Shown one piece after another: positions 5,010 to 14,255 of a stretch of 20,766 nt of DNA. The DNA is from Acidobacteriota bacterium. Its GTDB lineage: Bacteria; Acidobacteriota; Terriglobia; Terriglobales; Acidobacteriaceae. How positions within the stretch are numbered: position 1 is the first letter of the stretch; each line of letters begins with the position of its first letter. The stretch is taken from NCBI GenBank assembly GCA_021801945.1, contig JAKABE010000019.1, positions 1 to 20,766 of the forward strand. Reading direction: 5' to 3'. The notes beneath the pieces were generated by a model that did not search any database, had not been told where the DNA came from, and worked only from the letters and a program-made list of their open reading frames with translations. The position numbers and the translations under genes are program-made.

Positions 5010-7550
5010 ATGACGCCATCCTTCGCGATGAGAAAGCATCCGTTGATCAGGCCTGATACCGTCGCCGACCCCAACGCCCGGCGAGCGCAGAGAGCGCTGC
5101 ATGTCCGAACGATCTTCGGAGCCATACTGCTGGTGCTGCTTGGCTTGGCTGCCTTTTCGCAGGATCAAGCCACTGCTCAGGAGCCATCCCAAGGGTTCGT
5201 CCTGACCCGTGACAATGCGACCCTTGATGTCGAGCCTTACGGCCCCAACATTGTGCGCATCACGATGAGCGAGGCAAAGGCCTCAGCCGTGGCGCCGCCA
5301 GGATATGGCTTTGTCGGCAAACCGTCGATGACAGGCTGGAGCCACCAGACAGAGTCTAACGGCTACGATGTGATGCGTTCGGGAAAGATGATCGTCCGAG
5401 TCGCGCCGGTGGACCTTTCGCGGCCTACGCACTTGCCCCTCGACGCGCTGAATGAAGAGCTGAGGGTGAAAAACTTCGGCAGCGGACCTCCTCGCAATGC
5501 GAAATTCCACGGGCCTTACTACGACACGATCTCGATCACCACCGCTGCAGGAAAACCGCTCCTAACCCTGTGGAGTTGGTCAATGTTCCGTAACTCCGGG
5601 ATGAGCGCTCGCTTCAGAGACCCCTTTGGGAATCCGCCACCCGCTGGGAGCGCCGTGCCCGGCTACCGCGTCTCCGCCACCTTCGATTCCCCGACCAGCG
5701 AGCACTACTATGGGCTGGGCCAGCATCAGCAGGGCTTTCTCGACCTGCGCGACCATTCCATTCGTTGCTGGCACCAGTACGGCGCCATTGGCGGCGAGAC
5801 GGTCTGCGTTCCCTTCATGGTTTCCAGCCGCGGCTACGGTCTTATCTGGGACAACCCGTCGCGAACGATCGTCAATCTTGGCTTCAACCAGCAGAACGTG
5901 TGGACATCAGAGGTAGGAGATCGGGTTTCCTTCTTTGTCATCGCCGGCAAAACCACTGATCAGATATACGAAGGCTATCGCCAACTCACCGGAGTGACGC
6001 ATCTGCTGCCCAAGGCCGCCTACGGCTACATCCAGAGCAAGGCGATCTATCCAACGCAGGCCCAGGTGCTGGCGATTGCCAAGGGCTATCGCGAACGGCA
6101 CCTGCCTCTGGACATCATCGTGGTGGACTTCCTGAACGAGACCCAGCAAGGCGCGTTGGACCTCGACCCATCCCGATGGCCCGATCCAGCGGCCATGAAT
6201 AAAGAACTTCATGCCATGGGCATCAATACGCTCATCAGCGTGTGGCCGCACTTTGCCCCTGGCAGCCCGTTTTACTCACTGCTCGCCAAGAACGGCTGGT
6301 TCATCAACACGGCGGCCGGCGTTCCACACTACACTTCAACCGTGGTCGGCCCCAACATCGATACCACGAATCCTGCCGCTGCCAAATGGTGGTGGGATGA
6401 GATCAGGGATCGCTACATAAGGAAAGATGGCTTCAGCTATGTGTGGCTCGACGAAACTGAACCCGACATCGACCCCATTAACGATGTCTTCCACGTAGGT
6501 CCGGGGAGAGAGTATTACAACATCTATCCCTTGTTCCATACCGCCTCCATTTACGACGGCTTCCGGCGCGATTACGGCGAGAGCCGGCGGGTATTTTCGC
6601 TGGCGCGTGCGGCCTACCTGGGAGCACAAGCCAACGGCACAGTCTTCTGGTCAAGCGACATCGAAGCCACGTGGGACATGTTGAAGCGCTCCATTCCTGC
6701 GGGCCTGGACTTTACTGCCTCCGGCATGCCCTATTGGGACACGGATATCGCCGGCTTCTTCTCGCCCCCGATCTACCCCAGTTATCATCCGGCACATACG
6801 CCGCTGGTGTCTCCTGCGGGCGCGCGGGCCAACATTGACGGTTACTCAGACTATCCAGAGTTGTTTGTGCGCTGGTTTGAGTGGGGAGCCTTCCAGCCGG
6901 TAATGAGGGCGCACGGCGAGCGTGAGCACAACGAAGTCTGGGCGTACGGGAAGCAGGCAGAACCGATTTTGGAGAAGTACTTGCGCCTGCGCTATCAGTT
7001 GATGCCGTACATCTATTCGCAGGCTTATCACACCTACCAGACGGGCGCTCCCTTCATGCGCGCTCTCTTTATGGATTTTCCCGAGGATCCCAAGGTTGCC
7101 AATATCACCGACGAATATATGTTCGGTTCCGCATTTCTTGTTGCGCCCGTCACCACGCAGGGAGCCACTACCCGTTCCGTCTACTTGCCGGCGGGCGCCG
7201 ATTGGTATAACTACTGGACCAACCAACGCTACAAGGGAGGGCAGACGATTACCGTGGCCGCGCCCATCGACGTACTGCCGCTGTTCGTTCGGGCGGGCTC
7301 GATTGTGCCGCTGGGCACGACGATTCTAAGCACGCAGCAACACCAGGGAATTGCTTCCATCCGCGTCTATCCCGGAGCCGATGGAAATTTCACGCTCTTC
7401 TCAGACGACGGGACCACTTATCGGTATGAGCAGGGCCATGACTCCATCACCAGGCTTCACTGGGATGACGCGACGCGCAAGTTCACCCAGGAAGGCGCCG
7501 CCGCGTGGAGCAAGCCCGACAAGGAGATCGTGGATATCATCCATCCCTAA
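5010..7550 (+). CDS. Secreted GH31 family alpha-glycosidase (alpha-glucosidase/alpha-xylosidase type)
   Basis: The 846-residue product starts with a basic n-region and a hydrophobic stretch (IFGAILLVLLGLAAF) followed by ATAQ-E, so it is probably exported by Sec and processed after the ATAQ. An N-terminal beta-sandwich precedes a TIM barrel. The nucleophile motif WLDETEPD places the catalytic Asp at residue 481. The acid/base region FWSSDIEATWDM gives Asp 550, followed by GMPYWDTDIAGFF and the FVRWFEWGAFQPVMRAH barrel segment. A C-terminal DUF5110-like beta domain contains LFVRAGSIVPLG and LFSDDGTTYRYE. GH31 enzymes act on alpha-glucosides or alpha-xylosides with retention of configuration; the WLDxxEP form resembles the alpha-xylosidase-like branch, but substrate cannot be fixed. 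It has its own promoter. The next gene converges on it, leaving 23 bases between the stops. Confidence 0.92.
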   Translation: MTPSFAMRKHPLIRPDTVADPNARRAQRALHVRTIFGAILLVLLGLAAFSQDQATAQEPSQGFVLTRDNATLDVEPYGPNIVRITMSEAKASAVAPPGYGFVGKPSMTGWSHQTESNGYDVMRSGKMIVRVAPVDLSRPTHLPLDALNEELRVKNFGSGPPRNAKFHGPYYDTISITTAAGKPLLTLWSWSMFRNSGMSARFRDPFGNPPPAGSAVPGYRVSATFDSPTSEHYYGLGQHQQGFLDLRDHSIRCWHQYGAIGGETVCVPFMVSSRGYGLIWDNPSRTIVNLGFNQQNVWTSEVGDRVSFFVIAGKTTDQIYEGYRQLTGVTHLLPKAAYGYIQSKAIYPTQAQVLAIAKGYRERHLPLDIIVVDFLNETQQGALDLDPSRWPDPAAMNKELHAMGINTLISVWPHFAPGSPFYSLLAKNGWFINTAAGVPHYTSTVVGPNIDTTNPAAAKWWWDEIRDRYIRKDGFSYVWLDETEPDIDPINDVFHVGPGREYYNIYPLFHTASIYDGFRRDYGESRRVFSLARAAYLGAQANGTVFWSSDIEATWDMLKRSIPAGLDFTASGMPYWDTDIAGFFSPPIYPSYHPAHTPLVSPAGARANIDGYSDYPELFVRWFEWGAFQPVMRAHGEREHNEVWAYGKQAEPILEKYLRLRYQLMPYIYSQAYHTYQTGAPFMRALFMDFPEDPKVANITDEYMFGSAFLVAPVTTQGATTRSVYLPAGADWYNYWTNQRYKGGQTITVAAPIDVLPLFVRAGSIVPLGTTILSTQQHQGIASIRVYPGADGNFTLFSDDGTTYRYEQGHDSITRLHWDDATRKFTQEGAAAWSKPDKEIVDIIHP

Positions 7551-7573
7551 CGGGATGGCGCCAGGAAACTGCG

Positions 7574-9373
7574 TCAAAAGATTGGATATCTTGCCAGTCC
7601 GACCGCGAACTGCGCCACTGTACGGCTTAAGGTCACCGCATCGGTGGGCATGAAGCGCGCGAGACGGCGCAAAATTGCCAGTTGCGTGCGCAGGGCGTCT
7701 CCCTCGGCGCAGGCCGCCAGCACCCTGCGCGCGGCGTGCTCGGCCAGCGCCATGCTCTCTTCGGCTAGCAACCCAGTCATTGCCGCCGCAGCCTCCGCGG
7801 TGCTGCGGCCCGCGAGGGCAAGCTTGCGTGCCCGCAGCAAAGCCGATTCCAGTGCGTAGATCTGTCCAATTATGTCGGCGAGGTCGGCCATCACTTCCTG
7901 CTGTTCCTCAAGCTCGGTCATGAATCGCTGGCTGGCCACACCCGATGCGAACAGCGCCATCTTTTTCACCGCCGCCAGCACGGCCGCCTCGCGCCCCAGC
8001 AGTGCGTCCGTCCCCACGGCGCCGTCGAGCTCTGGCGGCAGTGTGGCCTCGTCGATTACCCTCTTGATGGCCGCGAGGAGCGGCAGTTTGCCCTTCATGG
8101 CGCGCTTCATCAACCAGCCGGTGATGATCAGCCGGTTGATTTCGTTGGTGCCCTCAAAGATGCGGTTGATGCGCGCATCACGATAGTAGCGCTCCGCCGG
8201 ATACGCCTCGACATAGCCGACACCGCCCATGGTGGCGACCAGCTCGTCGGCCACCAAGCTGAGCATCTCCGAACCGTAGACCTTCATGATTGAGGACTCG
8301 ACCGCGTACTCTGCGAGGCGCGCCGGAACGTCGCTAGCCTGCTGCCGCTCGCCTTCCGCGGTAGCCAGGCTGGCGTCGATCAGCCCTGCTGTTCGGTAAG
8401 CCATGCTTTCGGCTGCGAAGAGCCGCGCAGAGCTGGCCGCAATCTTTCTCTGGATCAGCCCGAACTCCGCGATCGGTTTGCCGAAGGCACGTCGCTCCTT
8501 GGCGTAGCGGATCATCTCGTCCAGCGCCTGGCGCGCGCCGCCGACGCAGGCCACGCCCAGATTGAACCGTCCCACGTTGAGCACGTTGAAGGCGATGTGG
8601 TGGCCTTTGCCGGCCTCGCCCAGCAGGTTGGCCTTCGGTACTTTGCATCCCGCGAAGACCAGAGCGCAGGTCGACGAACCGCGAATCCCCATCTTGTGCT
8701 CTTCGGCGCCGACGCTCAGGCCCGGCGTTCCCCGCTCCACCAGGAAAGCCGAAAACTTCTCGCCGTCGATCTTGGCAAAGACCGTATATAGGTCCGCGAT
8801 GCCGCCGTTCGTGGTCCACTGTTTTTCGCCATCGAGCGTGTAATGGCTGCCGTCGGCCGAGAGCGACGCGCGGGTACGGATGTTCATGGCATCCGACCCG
8901 GAGCTGGCCTCTGAGAGCGCATACGCCCCAATCCACTCGCCGCTGGCCAGCTTGGGCAGGTAGCGCGTCTTCTGTTCCTCCGTGCCGTACCACAGCACGG
9001 GCAACGTGGCGATGCCTACATGTGCGCCAAACGCCGTCGAGAAGCTTGCCAGGACCGACAGGCGGTCTGTGATGAGCACCGAGGTGACGGTATCCATTCC
9101 CATCCCGCCGTACTGCTCAGGAACGTCCGCAGCCGTAAACCCCAGCGCAGCCGCCTTGCGCAGCAGCGCCGCCATAGCACCCGGCTTCTTGACCTCGATG
9201 GCTGCCGCCGCGGGCAGAATCTCCTCGCGCGCAAATCGCGCGGCTGTGGCGGCAATCTGCTGCTGCTCCTCGGTCGTGTCCTCGGGGGTAAACACCTGCT
9301 CCGGTTGGAGGCTCTCCAGCAAAAAGCTTCCGCCCGCCGCAGCCAGTACAGAGGACATTGATTGGGTTGGCAC
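7574..9373 (-). CDS. Acyl-CoA dehydrogenase, FadE/YusJ type with C-terminal extension
   Basis: This FAD enzyme makes trans-2-enoyl-CoA from acyl-CoA in the first step of beta-oxidation. The 599 residues match the approximately 595-residue Bacillus FadE class rather than the 380-residue core. Visible are the FAD/substrate segments YALSEASSGSDA (151-162) and WTTNGG (186-191), ERRAFGKPIAEF (293-304), and YRDARINRIFEGTNEI, with the catalytic base Glu at 407. A helical extension of about 170 residues follows. GTG at 9373 is 11 bases after AGGAGG (9390-9385) and is my choice; ATG at 9358 is an alternative that would remove five residues but sit too far from that site. It lies 82 bases downstream of the SDR gene on the same strand and is probably co-transcribed with it. 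Confidence 0.94.
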   Translation of the reverse strand: MPTQSMSSVLAAAGGSFLLESLQPEQVFTPEDTTEEQQQIAATAARFAREEILPAAAAIEVKKPGAMAALLRKAAALGFTAADVPEQYGGMGMDTVTSVLITDRLSVLASFSTAFGAHVGIATLPVLWYGTEEQKTRYLPKLASGEWIGAYALSEASSGSDAMNIRTRASLSADGSHYTLDGEKQWTTNGGIADLYTVFAKIDGEKFSAFLVERGTPGLSVGAEEHKMGIRGSSTCALVFAGCKVPKANLLGEAGKGHHIAFNVLNVGRFNLGVACVGGARQALDEMIRYAKERRAFGKPIAEFGLIQRKIAASSARLFAAESMAYRTAGLIDASLATAEGERQQASDVPARLAEYAVESSIMKVYGSEMLSLVADELVATMGGVGYVEAYPAERYYRDARINRIFEGTNEINRLIITGWLMKRAMKGKLPLLAAIKRVIDEATLPPELDGAVGTDALLGREAAVLAAVKKMALFASGVASQRFMTELEEQQEVMADLADIIGQIYALESALLRARKLALAGRSTAEAAAAMTGLLAEESMALAEHAARRVLAACAEGDALRTQLAILRRLARFMPTDAVTLSRTVAQFAVGLARYPIF

Positions 9374-9455
9374 AGCGACTTGGGCCTCCTGGCCCGTTCC
9401 CCTTAGGATAGACTTCTCAAACGGTGGTTAAAGGAGCCTGGCTTTTGCCTCGCGG

Positions 9456-10235
9456 TCAGACGAGACCGCGCAGCGTGCCCCCGATGTCGATGCCCGCGCC
9501 GGTGATGAACTTGGCTAGCGGCGAGGCCAAAAAAACCACGGCGTGGGCCACATCCATCGGCTCTCCAATCCCCAGGGGCATGTACCGCTCTTCCAGAAAG
9601 CGCTCCACAGCCTCCTCCTTGCTCACGCCGTATTCAGCCACGAGCTGATCCACAATCCCGCCGGGGCGCGTCCACATCTGGGACCAGATGGGACCCGGCA
9701 GGACCGCGTTCACCCGCACCCGCGGTACGTATTTCCGTGCCAGCGCCTTGGTCAGATACAGCAGGCCGGCCTTGCAGACGCCGTAATCCATCATGCCCGG
9801 CTCCGGCTGCTTGGCGAGGTCCGAGACGGTATTCACTACCGAGCCCCCGCCCTGCTCGGCCATGCGCGGCAGCAGCACGCGGCAGATGCGGATGGTCCCC
9901 ATCAGGTTGACGTCGAAGCTGCGCTTCCAATCACTATCCGTCAGCCCCTCAAAGTTGGCGGCATTGCCCACTCCGAGGTTGTTGACCAGAATGTCGGGCG
10001 CACGACCGAATTCGTCCAGGGCTGCGGCAACCGCACGGGCCACGCCATCGGCAGTGGCCAGATCCGCAGCCGTCACGCCTGCCCAGCGCTGGGCCTTTTC
10101 CCTGAGCACTGTTTCGTCACGGTCCGCCACGACCACGCGGGCGCCCTCCTGCGTCAGCAGGTCCGCGACCGCCTCGCCAATTCCGTGCGCTCCTGCGCAC
10201 ACGAATGCACACTTGTCCCGAATTCGATAATCCAT
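9456..10235 (-). CDS. Short-chain dehydrogenase/reductase (SDR family)
   Basis: This 259-residue classical SDR is a soluble NAD(P)-dependent oxidoreductase. The glycine-rich dinucleotide loop is AGAHGIG (14-20), with an acidic residue at the end of beta-2 (Asp 38 in VVVADRD) that suggests NAD preference. It has NNLG (85-88) in place of the usual NNAG, catalytic Ser 138 (NTVSD), and Tyr 151 with Lys 155 in YGVCK. The end is GAGIDIGGTL. ATG 10235 is chosen because AGGAGC lies 5-6 bases upstream and the Rossmann strand starts right after; upstream in-frame codons would add residues with no family match. The alcohol or ketone substrate is unknown. It is followed at 82 bases by the acyl-CoA dehydrogenase, so a role in lipid or branched-chain breakdown is possible. 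It is divergent from dapD across 143 bases. Confidence 0.93.
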   Translation of the reverse strand: MDYRIRDKCAFVCAGAHGIGEAVADLLTQEGARVVVADRDETVLREKAQRWAGVTAADLATADGVARAVAAALDEFGRAPDILVNNLGVGNAANFEGLTDSDWKRSFDVNLMGTIRICRVLLPRMAEQGGGSVVNTVSDLAKQPEPGMMDYGVCKAGLLYLTKALARKYVPRVRVNAVLPGPIWSQMWTRPGGIVDQLVAEYGVSKEEAVERFLEERYMPLGIGEPMDVAHAVVFLASPLAKFITGAGIDIGGTLRGLV

Positions 10236-10360
10236 GGCAAGCTCCTGATCAAGACCATACAAGACCCAGGCGCCGTGCGCAGCTCTCCGAATAGAAGTTC
10301 CAATTCGCCCAACACCCATCTTGGATTGCCCTGAACTGGCCGTTCCTGTCCAATCCGAAT

Positions 10361-10369
10361 TGATAGACT
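10361..10369 (+). promoter_or_regulatory. Extended -10 element before dapD
   Basis: TGATAGACT contains the TGn extension and a -10 hexamer TAGACT with 4 of 6 matches. No good -35 is visible at 17 bp. Transcription would begin near 10376, only a few bases before ATG 10379, which would make the mRNA nearly leaderless. This is suggestive only. Confidence 0.3.
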
Positions 10370-10378
10370 CGGATAGAC

Positions 10379-11239
10379 ATGAAAACCAGTCAACTGCAAG
10401 AAGAGATCGAGCGATACTTTGCCGCCGGGGCGGCGGCGGCGAGCGACCCAGCGGCGATGAGTGCCTTTATTGCGCTGCGAGCGGTGCTGGAGGCAGGCAC
10501 AGTGCGAGCAGCAGAGCCGGACCCGAGCGCGCCGACCGGCTGGCGGGTGAACGCGTGGGTCAAGAAGGGGATCTTGCTCGGCTTCAGGCTGGGCAGACTG
10601 GAAGAGACCGCGGCCGGGAACCTTTCGTTTGTGGACAAGCACACCTACCCGGTGCGGCAATTTTCCCCGGATGGCGGAGTGCGGCTGGTTCCCGGCGGCT
10701 CGTCGGTGCGCGGCGGGGCGTATGTGGCGCGGGGCGTAGTGTGCATGCCGCCCATGTACGTCAACGCGGGCGCGTTTGTGGACGAGGGCACGATGGTGGA
10801 CTCGCACGCGCTGGTCGGCTCCTGCGCGCAGATTGGCAAACGCGTACACCTGAGCGCAGCGGCGCAGATCGGCGGCGTGCTGGAGCCGGTAAACGCCAGT
10901 CCGGTGATCATCGAGGATGACGTGCTGGTGGGCGGCAACACAGGCGTGTACGAGGGCACGATCGTGCGCAAGGGGGTGGTCCTGGCTGCTGGAACCATCC
11001 TGACGCGCGGCACGCCGGTCTTTGATCTGGTGAAGGGCGAGGTGGTGCGGGCAACGGCAGATTACCCCCTGATCGTGCCGGAGAACGCGGTGGTTGTCCC
11101 CGGCTCTCGCGCGGTCGCCAAGGGCAAGGGGCATCCTAATGGCGAAGCCTGGGGCCTAGGCCTTTACGCCCCGGTCATCGTCAAGTATCGTGACGAAAAG
11201 ACTGATTTAAGCACGGCCCTGGAAGATTTGCTGAGATAG
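10379..11239 (+). CDS. dapD: 2,3,4,5-tetrahydropyridine-2,6-dicarboxylate N-succinyltransferase DapD
   Basis: DapD transfers succinyl from succinyl-CoA to tetrahydrodipicolinate in the succinylase branch of diaminopimelate and lysine synthesis, feeding peptidoglycan. The 286-residue length is slightly above the E. coli protein. After an N-terminal helical domain, [13 protein letters not shown] and the conserved [13 protein letters not shown] lead into a left-handed beta-helix of hexapeptide repeats ([20 protein letters not shown], then [15 protein letters not shown]). The C-terminal segment [17 protein letters not shown] is typical. ATG 10379 fits the family start; the ribosome-binding site is weak (GGA at 10371). 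The upstream neighbour on the other strand is the SDR gene. No other dap genes are visible in the window. Confidence 0.96.
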   Translation: MKTSQLQEEIERYFAAGAAAASDPAAMSAFIALRAVLEAGTVRAAEPDPSAPTGWRVNAWVKKGILLGFRLGRLEETAAGNLSFVDKHTYPVRQFSPDGGVRLVPGGSSVRGGAYVARGVVCMPPMYVNAGAFVDEGTMVDSHALVGSCAQIGKRVHLSAAAQIGGVLEPVNASPVIIEDDVLVGGNTGVYEGTIVRKGVVLAAGTILTRGTPVFDLVKGEVVRATADYPLIVPENAVVVPGSRAVAKGKGHPNGEAWGLGLYAPVIVKYRDEKTDLSTALEDLLR

Positions 11240-11527
11240 AACCGACGAGGCTTCCCCAAGAAAGAGTCTGAGTGATCCCAGATGGGCAAATGTTGCTTCA
11301 GGAGTTACGGCACTTTACTTCTGCCTGTTTCTGGGCGGGGCACACAGCAAAGTGACGGTTTCATCCTGAAGGAGCAGCTTTCTAGTTCGTTAATAGAAGT
11401 GCGTTACGTGAAGATACTCTCAGGTCCTTCGATTTCAGAGTATTTATCGCACGCAATCCAGCCGCCGAGAGAGTTTCCTTGTTGTAGTCTGTTGTAGAAG
11501 CTTTTATCTAACTAACCCTTCACTTCT
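11240..11527. other. Gap between convergent dapD and the GGDEF-EAL gene
   Basis: These 288 bases separate two genes that end towards each other. A 71-codon open frame on the plus strand has no recognisable motif or ribosome-binding site and I do not accept it. I see no intrinsic terminator with a T tract on either strand. Confidence 0.45.
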
Positions 11528-13450
11528 CTACCTTGATGCAATCGCCCTTACCTCGCCTAAACGCAGCACCTCTGTGCATGCCGCAGCCGGCAATGCGGGG
11601 CTATAGAGGAATCCCTGGATTTCGGAGCAGTTGAGCTCTTTCAGATACTCAAGTTGCTGGTGTGAGTCAACGCCCTCTGCGGTGCAAGCGAGACCGAGAT
11701 TGCGTCCCAGGTTGATAACGGTTTTGGTTACTGCTTCCGCGACCGGCTGAGAGGATATGTCCCGTATAAACGATCGGTCAATCTTGATACGGTCGAGCGG
11801 AAACCGTCTTAGATAAGACAACGATGACCAGCTAGTGCCAAAGTCATCCAACGATAGGCTTATGCCAATCTCCTTAAGGTCCCGCAATATCCTGATCGTG
11901 GTTTCTGAGTCATCCAAGGTGAGAGACTCATTCAGCTCCAATTCGAGCCATTTAGGGTCCAAGCCGGTCTCGCGCAGCACCCGTTTCACAGTCTCTATAA
12001 GATCACCTCGATAAAACTGCTGAGAAGAAACGTTGACTGCCATCCGAACCGGTGGAAGTCCTTCTTTCTGCCATGCGGCATTTTGGAGGCAGGCTGTCTT
12101 TAACACCCAGTTGCCAACCTCCACCATCTTCCTCAGCTCCTCCAGAATAGGAACAAACTGGTTGGGGAAGATCAGTCCCTCTTCCGGGTGTCGCCAGCGC
12201 AAGAGTCCTTCCACGCCCGTGATGCGGCCGGAGATCGTGGAAACCAGGGGTTGGTAATAAATGACGAACTCACGACGGGCGAAGGCTCCATGGAGATCGC
12301 TTTCAAGCTTCTGACGGCGCCGCAATGCATCACTTAACTCCGGCGTAAAGAAGCTACAGATGCCACGCCCATTCCTCTTAGCTTCATACAAGGCGGCATC
12401 TGCGCTTTGCAACAGGACCTCTACATCCTCCCCGTCTTCCGGGTAGCGGCTCATGCCGATGCTGGCGCCGATCTGCAACACACGGCCTTCAACCTCAAAA
12501 GGCTCAACCAGCGCAGCCAGCACCTTGTGCGCAACTTGCTCGACATCGGAATTATCGGCGACAACCGGAAGAAGGATCACGAACTCGTCTCCGCCCAGGC
12601 GCGCCACGATATCGCTCGCACGCAGGCCGGCTTTCAGTCGCATCGCAACTGTCTCCAGGAGGCGGTCGCCTACGGAGTGGCCGAGCGAGTCGTTAACCCT
12701 CTTGAAATGATCCAGGTCGAGCATGAGTACGGCAGCCTTGTCGTGATTACGACGGGCCAGTGCAATCGCCTGGGCAAGATGATCCTGCAATAGGGCGCGA
12801 TTGGGGAGTCCAGTGAGCGCATCATGCAGCGCCATGTACCGGATTCGCACCTCAGCCTGTTTGCGATCGGTAATATCATGAGCGATCCCCATCGTGCCGA
12901 TGACCTCGCCGCGGTGATTCTTGAGCGGAACTTTTGTGGTGAGCACCCAACTTTCGTGTCCATTCGGCCAGGTTTCCTTCTCCTCAATTCCAATCAGGGG
13001 CTGGCCTGTGCGAATGATTTCCTGCTCGTCTGCAAGTGCTTGGTTGGCGTGTTCCGCACTGAAGATGTCGGCATCGGTCTGGTTGATTGCTTGTTCCGGA
13101 TCGGCCAATCCTATATATCTCGCCAGCGATCGGTTGATGCGCAGGAAGCGGCTGTTGCGGTCCTTAAAGAAAACATGGTCCGGGATATGCTCGAAGAAAG
13201 CTTCCAGCAAATCCCGCTCGATCCTCGCGTGGCGGTCTGCCAATGATTTGAGGAGAACCAGGCCAACAACAACGAAGAAAAGGGCACTAATTGCAGCAAT
13301 TGGGGGAAAGGCGACGCCAAAAAATTGCGACCGGCTTTGAGGAGTCAGGGAAGGGGATAAATTTCTTGCGGCTACCATGATGCCAAGCAGCAAGGCGAAA
13401 AAAGCAATCGCAACGGCAGGAATATCAGGTATGTTCCGTGGCCGTTTCAT
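11528..13450 (-). CDS. Membrane-anchored PAS-GGDEF-EAL cyclic-di-GMP enzyme
   Basis: GGDEF domains make cyclic-di-GMP and EAL domains break it down to pGpG. The 640 residues show two membrane segments (about 11-28 and 46-70) and a PAS sensor domain (about 82-200) ending in the typical GEVIGTMGIAHDITDRKQAE. The GGDEF domain (about 205-370) has an intact GGDEF at 286-290 and an RxxD inhibitory-site motif (RASD, 277-280) five residues before it. The EAL domain (about 385-630) has its signature as EGL (414-416), NVSSQQF, ELNES, DDFGTS (535-540), RIKIDRSF and AEGVD; metal-binding acidic residues and the lysine look present. It may be bifunctional. ATG 13450 is preferred to TTG 13453. It lies downstream of thpR on the same strand but 152 bases away with its own candidate promoter. 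Confidence 0.94.
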   Translation of the reverse strand: MKRPRNIPDIPAVAIAFFALLLGIMVAARNLSPSLTPQSRSQFFGVAFPPIAAISALFFVVVGLVLLKSLADRHARIERDLLEAFFEHIPDHVFFKDRNSRFLRINRSLARYIGLADPEQAINQTDADIFSAEHANQALADEQEIIRTGQPLIGIEEKETWPNGHESWVLTTKVPLKNHRGEVIGTMGIAHDITDRKQAEVRIRYMALHDALTGLPNRALLQDHLAQAIALARRNHDKAAVLMLDLDHFKRVNDSLGHSVGDRLLETVAMRLKAGLRASDIVARLGGDEFVILLPVVADNSDVEQVAHKVLAALVEPFEVEGRVLQIGASIGMSRYPEDGEDVEVLLQSADAALYEAKRNGRGICSFFTPELSDALRRRQKLESDLHGAFARREFVIYYQPLVSTISGRITGVEGLLRWRHPEEGLIFPNQFVPILEELRKMVEVGNWVLKTACLQNAAWQKEGLPPVRMAVNVSSQQFYRGDLIETVKRVLRETGLDPKWLELELNESLTLDDSETTIRILRDLKEIGISLSLDDFGTSWSSLSYLRRFPLDRIKIDRSFIRDISSQPVAEAVTKTVINLGRNLGLACTAEGVDSHQQLEYLKELNCSEIQGFLYSPALPAAACTEVLRLGEVRAIASR

Positions 13451-13497
13451 CAATGAATCTACTTTCCGGCTGAGTCTAGACTAGCCGCTGGGAAGAA

Positions 13498-13527
13498 ACG
13501 ATAATTCGTGGCCAGATATATCGTCAA
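13498..13527 (-). promoter_or_regulatory. Candidate promoter of the GGDEF-EAL gene
   Basis: On the minus strand TTGACG (13527-13522) and TATCGT (13503-13498) are 18 bp apart, matching -35 at 5 of 6 and -10 at 4 of 6. The predicted start near 13491 gives a leader of about 40 bases before ATG 13450. It suggests expression independent of thpR. Confidence 0.4.
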
Positions 13528-13602
13528 TAACACAAAAGAGGCGTTTATGTTGAAAAACGGCCTATGGAGTCTCCGGCTCAGTCTGTAGCAGAAGGAGAGC
13601 TG

Positions 13603-14142
13603 TTACAGCGGAAAACGTGCGCGGACCTCGTACTGGGAGCCGCCAGGCCGGAGATGGCTTTCGTAGAGCAAGAACTCGTGAGCGGCGAAGGGGGTGAAGC
13701 GCGGCTGGATGCGCAGTTTGGTCATCAGTCCGGCGAGTTGCTGACCGCAGTCATGACCCTTCGAGCGGGCCAGCGTGATGTGGGGGCGGAAGGGGCGGCT
13801 CTCCGGCAGAAAGCCGTAGCGAGCGGTTGTGGTCACAACGCGCTGCTGGAGCGAGACGAGCGCAGGGGAGAGCTCGACACCGGCATAAAAGATGCCTGCG
13901 CGGTCAAAGACTCCCAAGGTCCCCAAATGGATGGGGACAGGCTGCGAGCGCAGTTCCCCAAGGTGGGTGGTCAGACAGCTGTACTGCTCGGGGCTGACGG
14001 TGCCTAGAAATTGGAGGGTGATGTGCCAGGTATCGGGTGCTGCCCAACGCAGTCTATCCGCCGCGGAGCGCAGGCGGGCGGAAATCGCCGCGAGTTCGGC
14101 GACCACCGCGTTCGCGATCGGAATGCCAATGAACAAGCGCAT
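13603..14142 (-). CDS. thpR: RNA 2',3'-cyclic phosphodiesterase ThpR (2'-5' RNA ligase family)
   Basis: This is a cytoplasmic 2H phosphoesterase that opens 2',3'-cyclic phosphates and, in vitro, ligates 2'-5' RNA ends; its cellular role is unclear in general. The 179-residue protein is the usual size. The two catalytic HxTx motifs are HITL at 40-43 (WHITLQFLG) and HITL at 121-124 (FRPHITLAR). The start MRLFIGIPI at 14142 is typical; the longer frame to 14229 adds residues without family match. No clear Shine-Dalgarno sequence precedes it. It is divergent from the BON-domain gene over 185 bases. Confidence 0.92.
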   Translation of the reverse strand: MRLFIGIPIANAVVAELAAISARLRSAADRLRWAAPDTWHITLQFLGTVSPEQYSCLTTHLGELRSQPVPIHLGTLGVFDRAGIFYAGVELSPALVSLQQRVVTTTARYGFLPESRPFRPHITLARSKGHDCGQQLAGLMTKLRIQPRFTPFAAHEFLLYESHLRPGGSQYEVRARFPL

Positions 14143-14249
14143 ATGCAGTTGGTGCAGGACGGCGCTATGGCGCAGCGCCTGCTGTCCAGCTTCTCCGCAA
14201 GGGCGGCTACTTCCGCTGCTCTCTTTCAATCGAATCGCCTGCGGTAACT

Positions 14250-14255
14250 TATGAT
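14250..14255 (+). promoter_or_regulatory. Candidate -10 box of the BON-domain gene
   Basis: TATGAT matches the -10 consensus at 5 of 6. The best -35 (TTCAAT at 14225) is 19 bp away and weak. Transcription would begin near 14262, leaving a leader of about 65 bases before ATG 14328. Confidence 0.3.

Noticed and set aside
9543..10334. 263-codon plus-strand open frame opposite the SDR gene
   Set aside because: It has no family motif, whereas the opposite strand carries the complete SDR active site.
10154..11134. 326-codon minus-strand open frame opposite dapD
   Set aside because: It is antisense to a fully motif-supported dapD, has no recognisable domain, and reflects high third-position GC.
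11282..11497. 71-codon open frame after dapD
   Set aside because: No motif, no ribosome-binding site and no context; probably chance.
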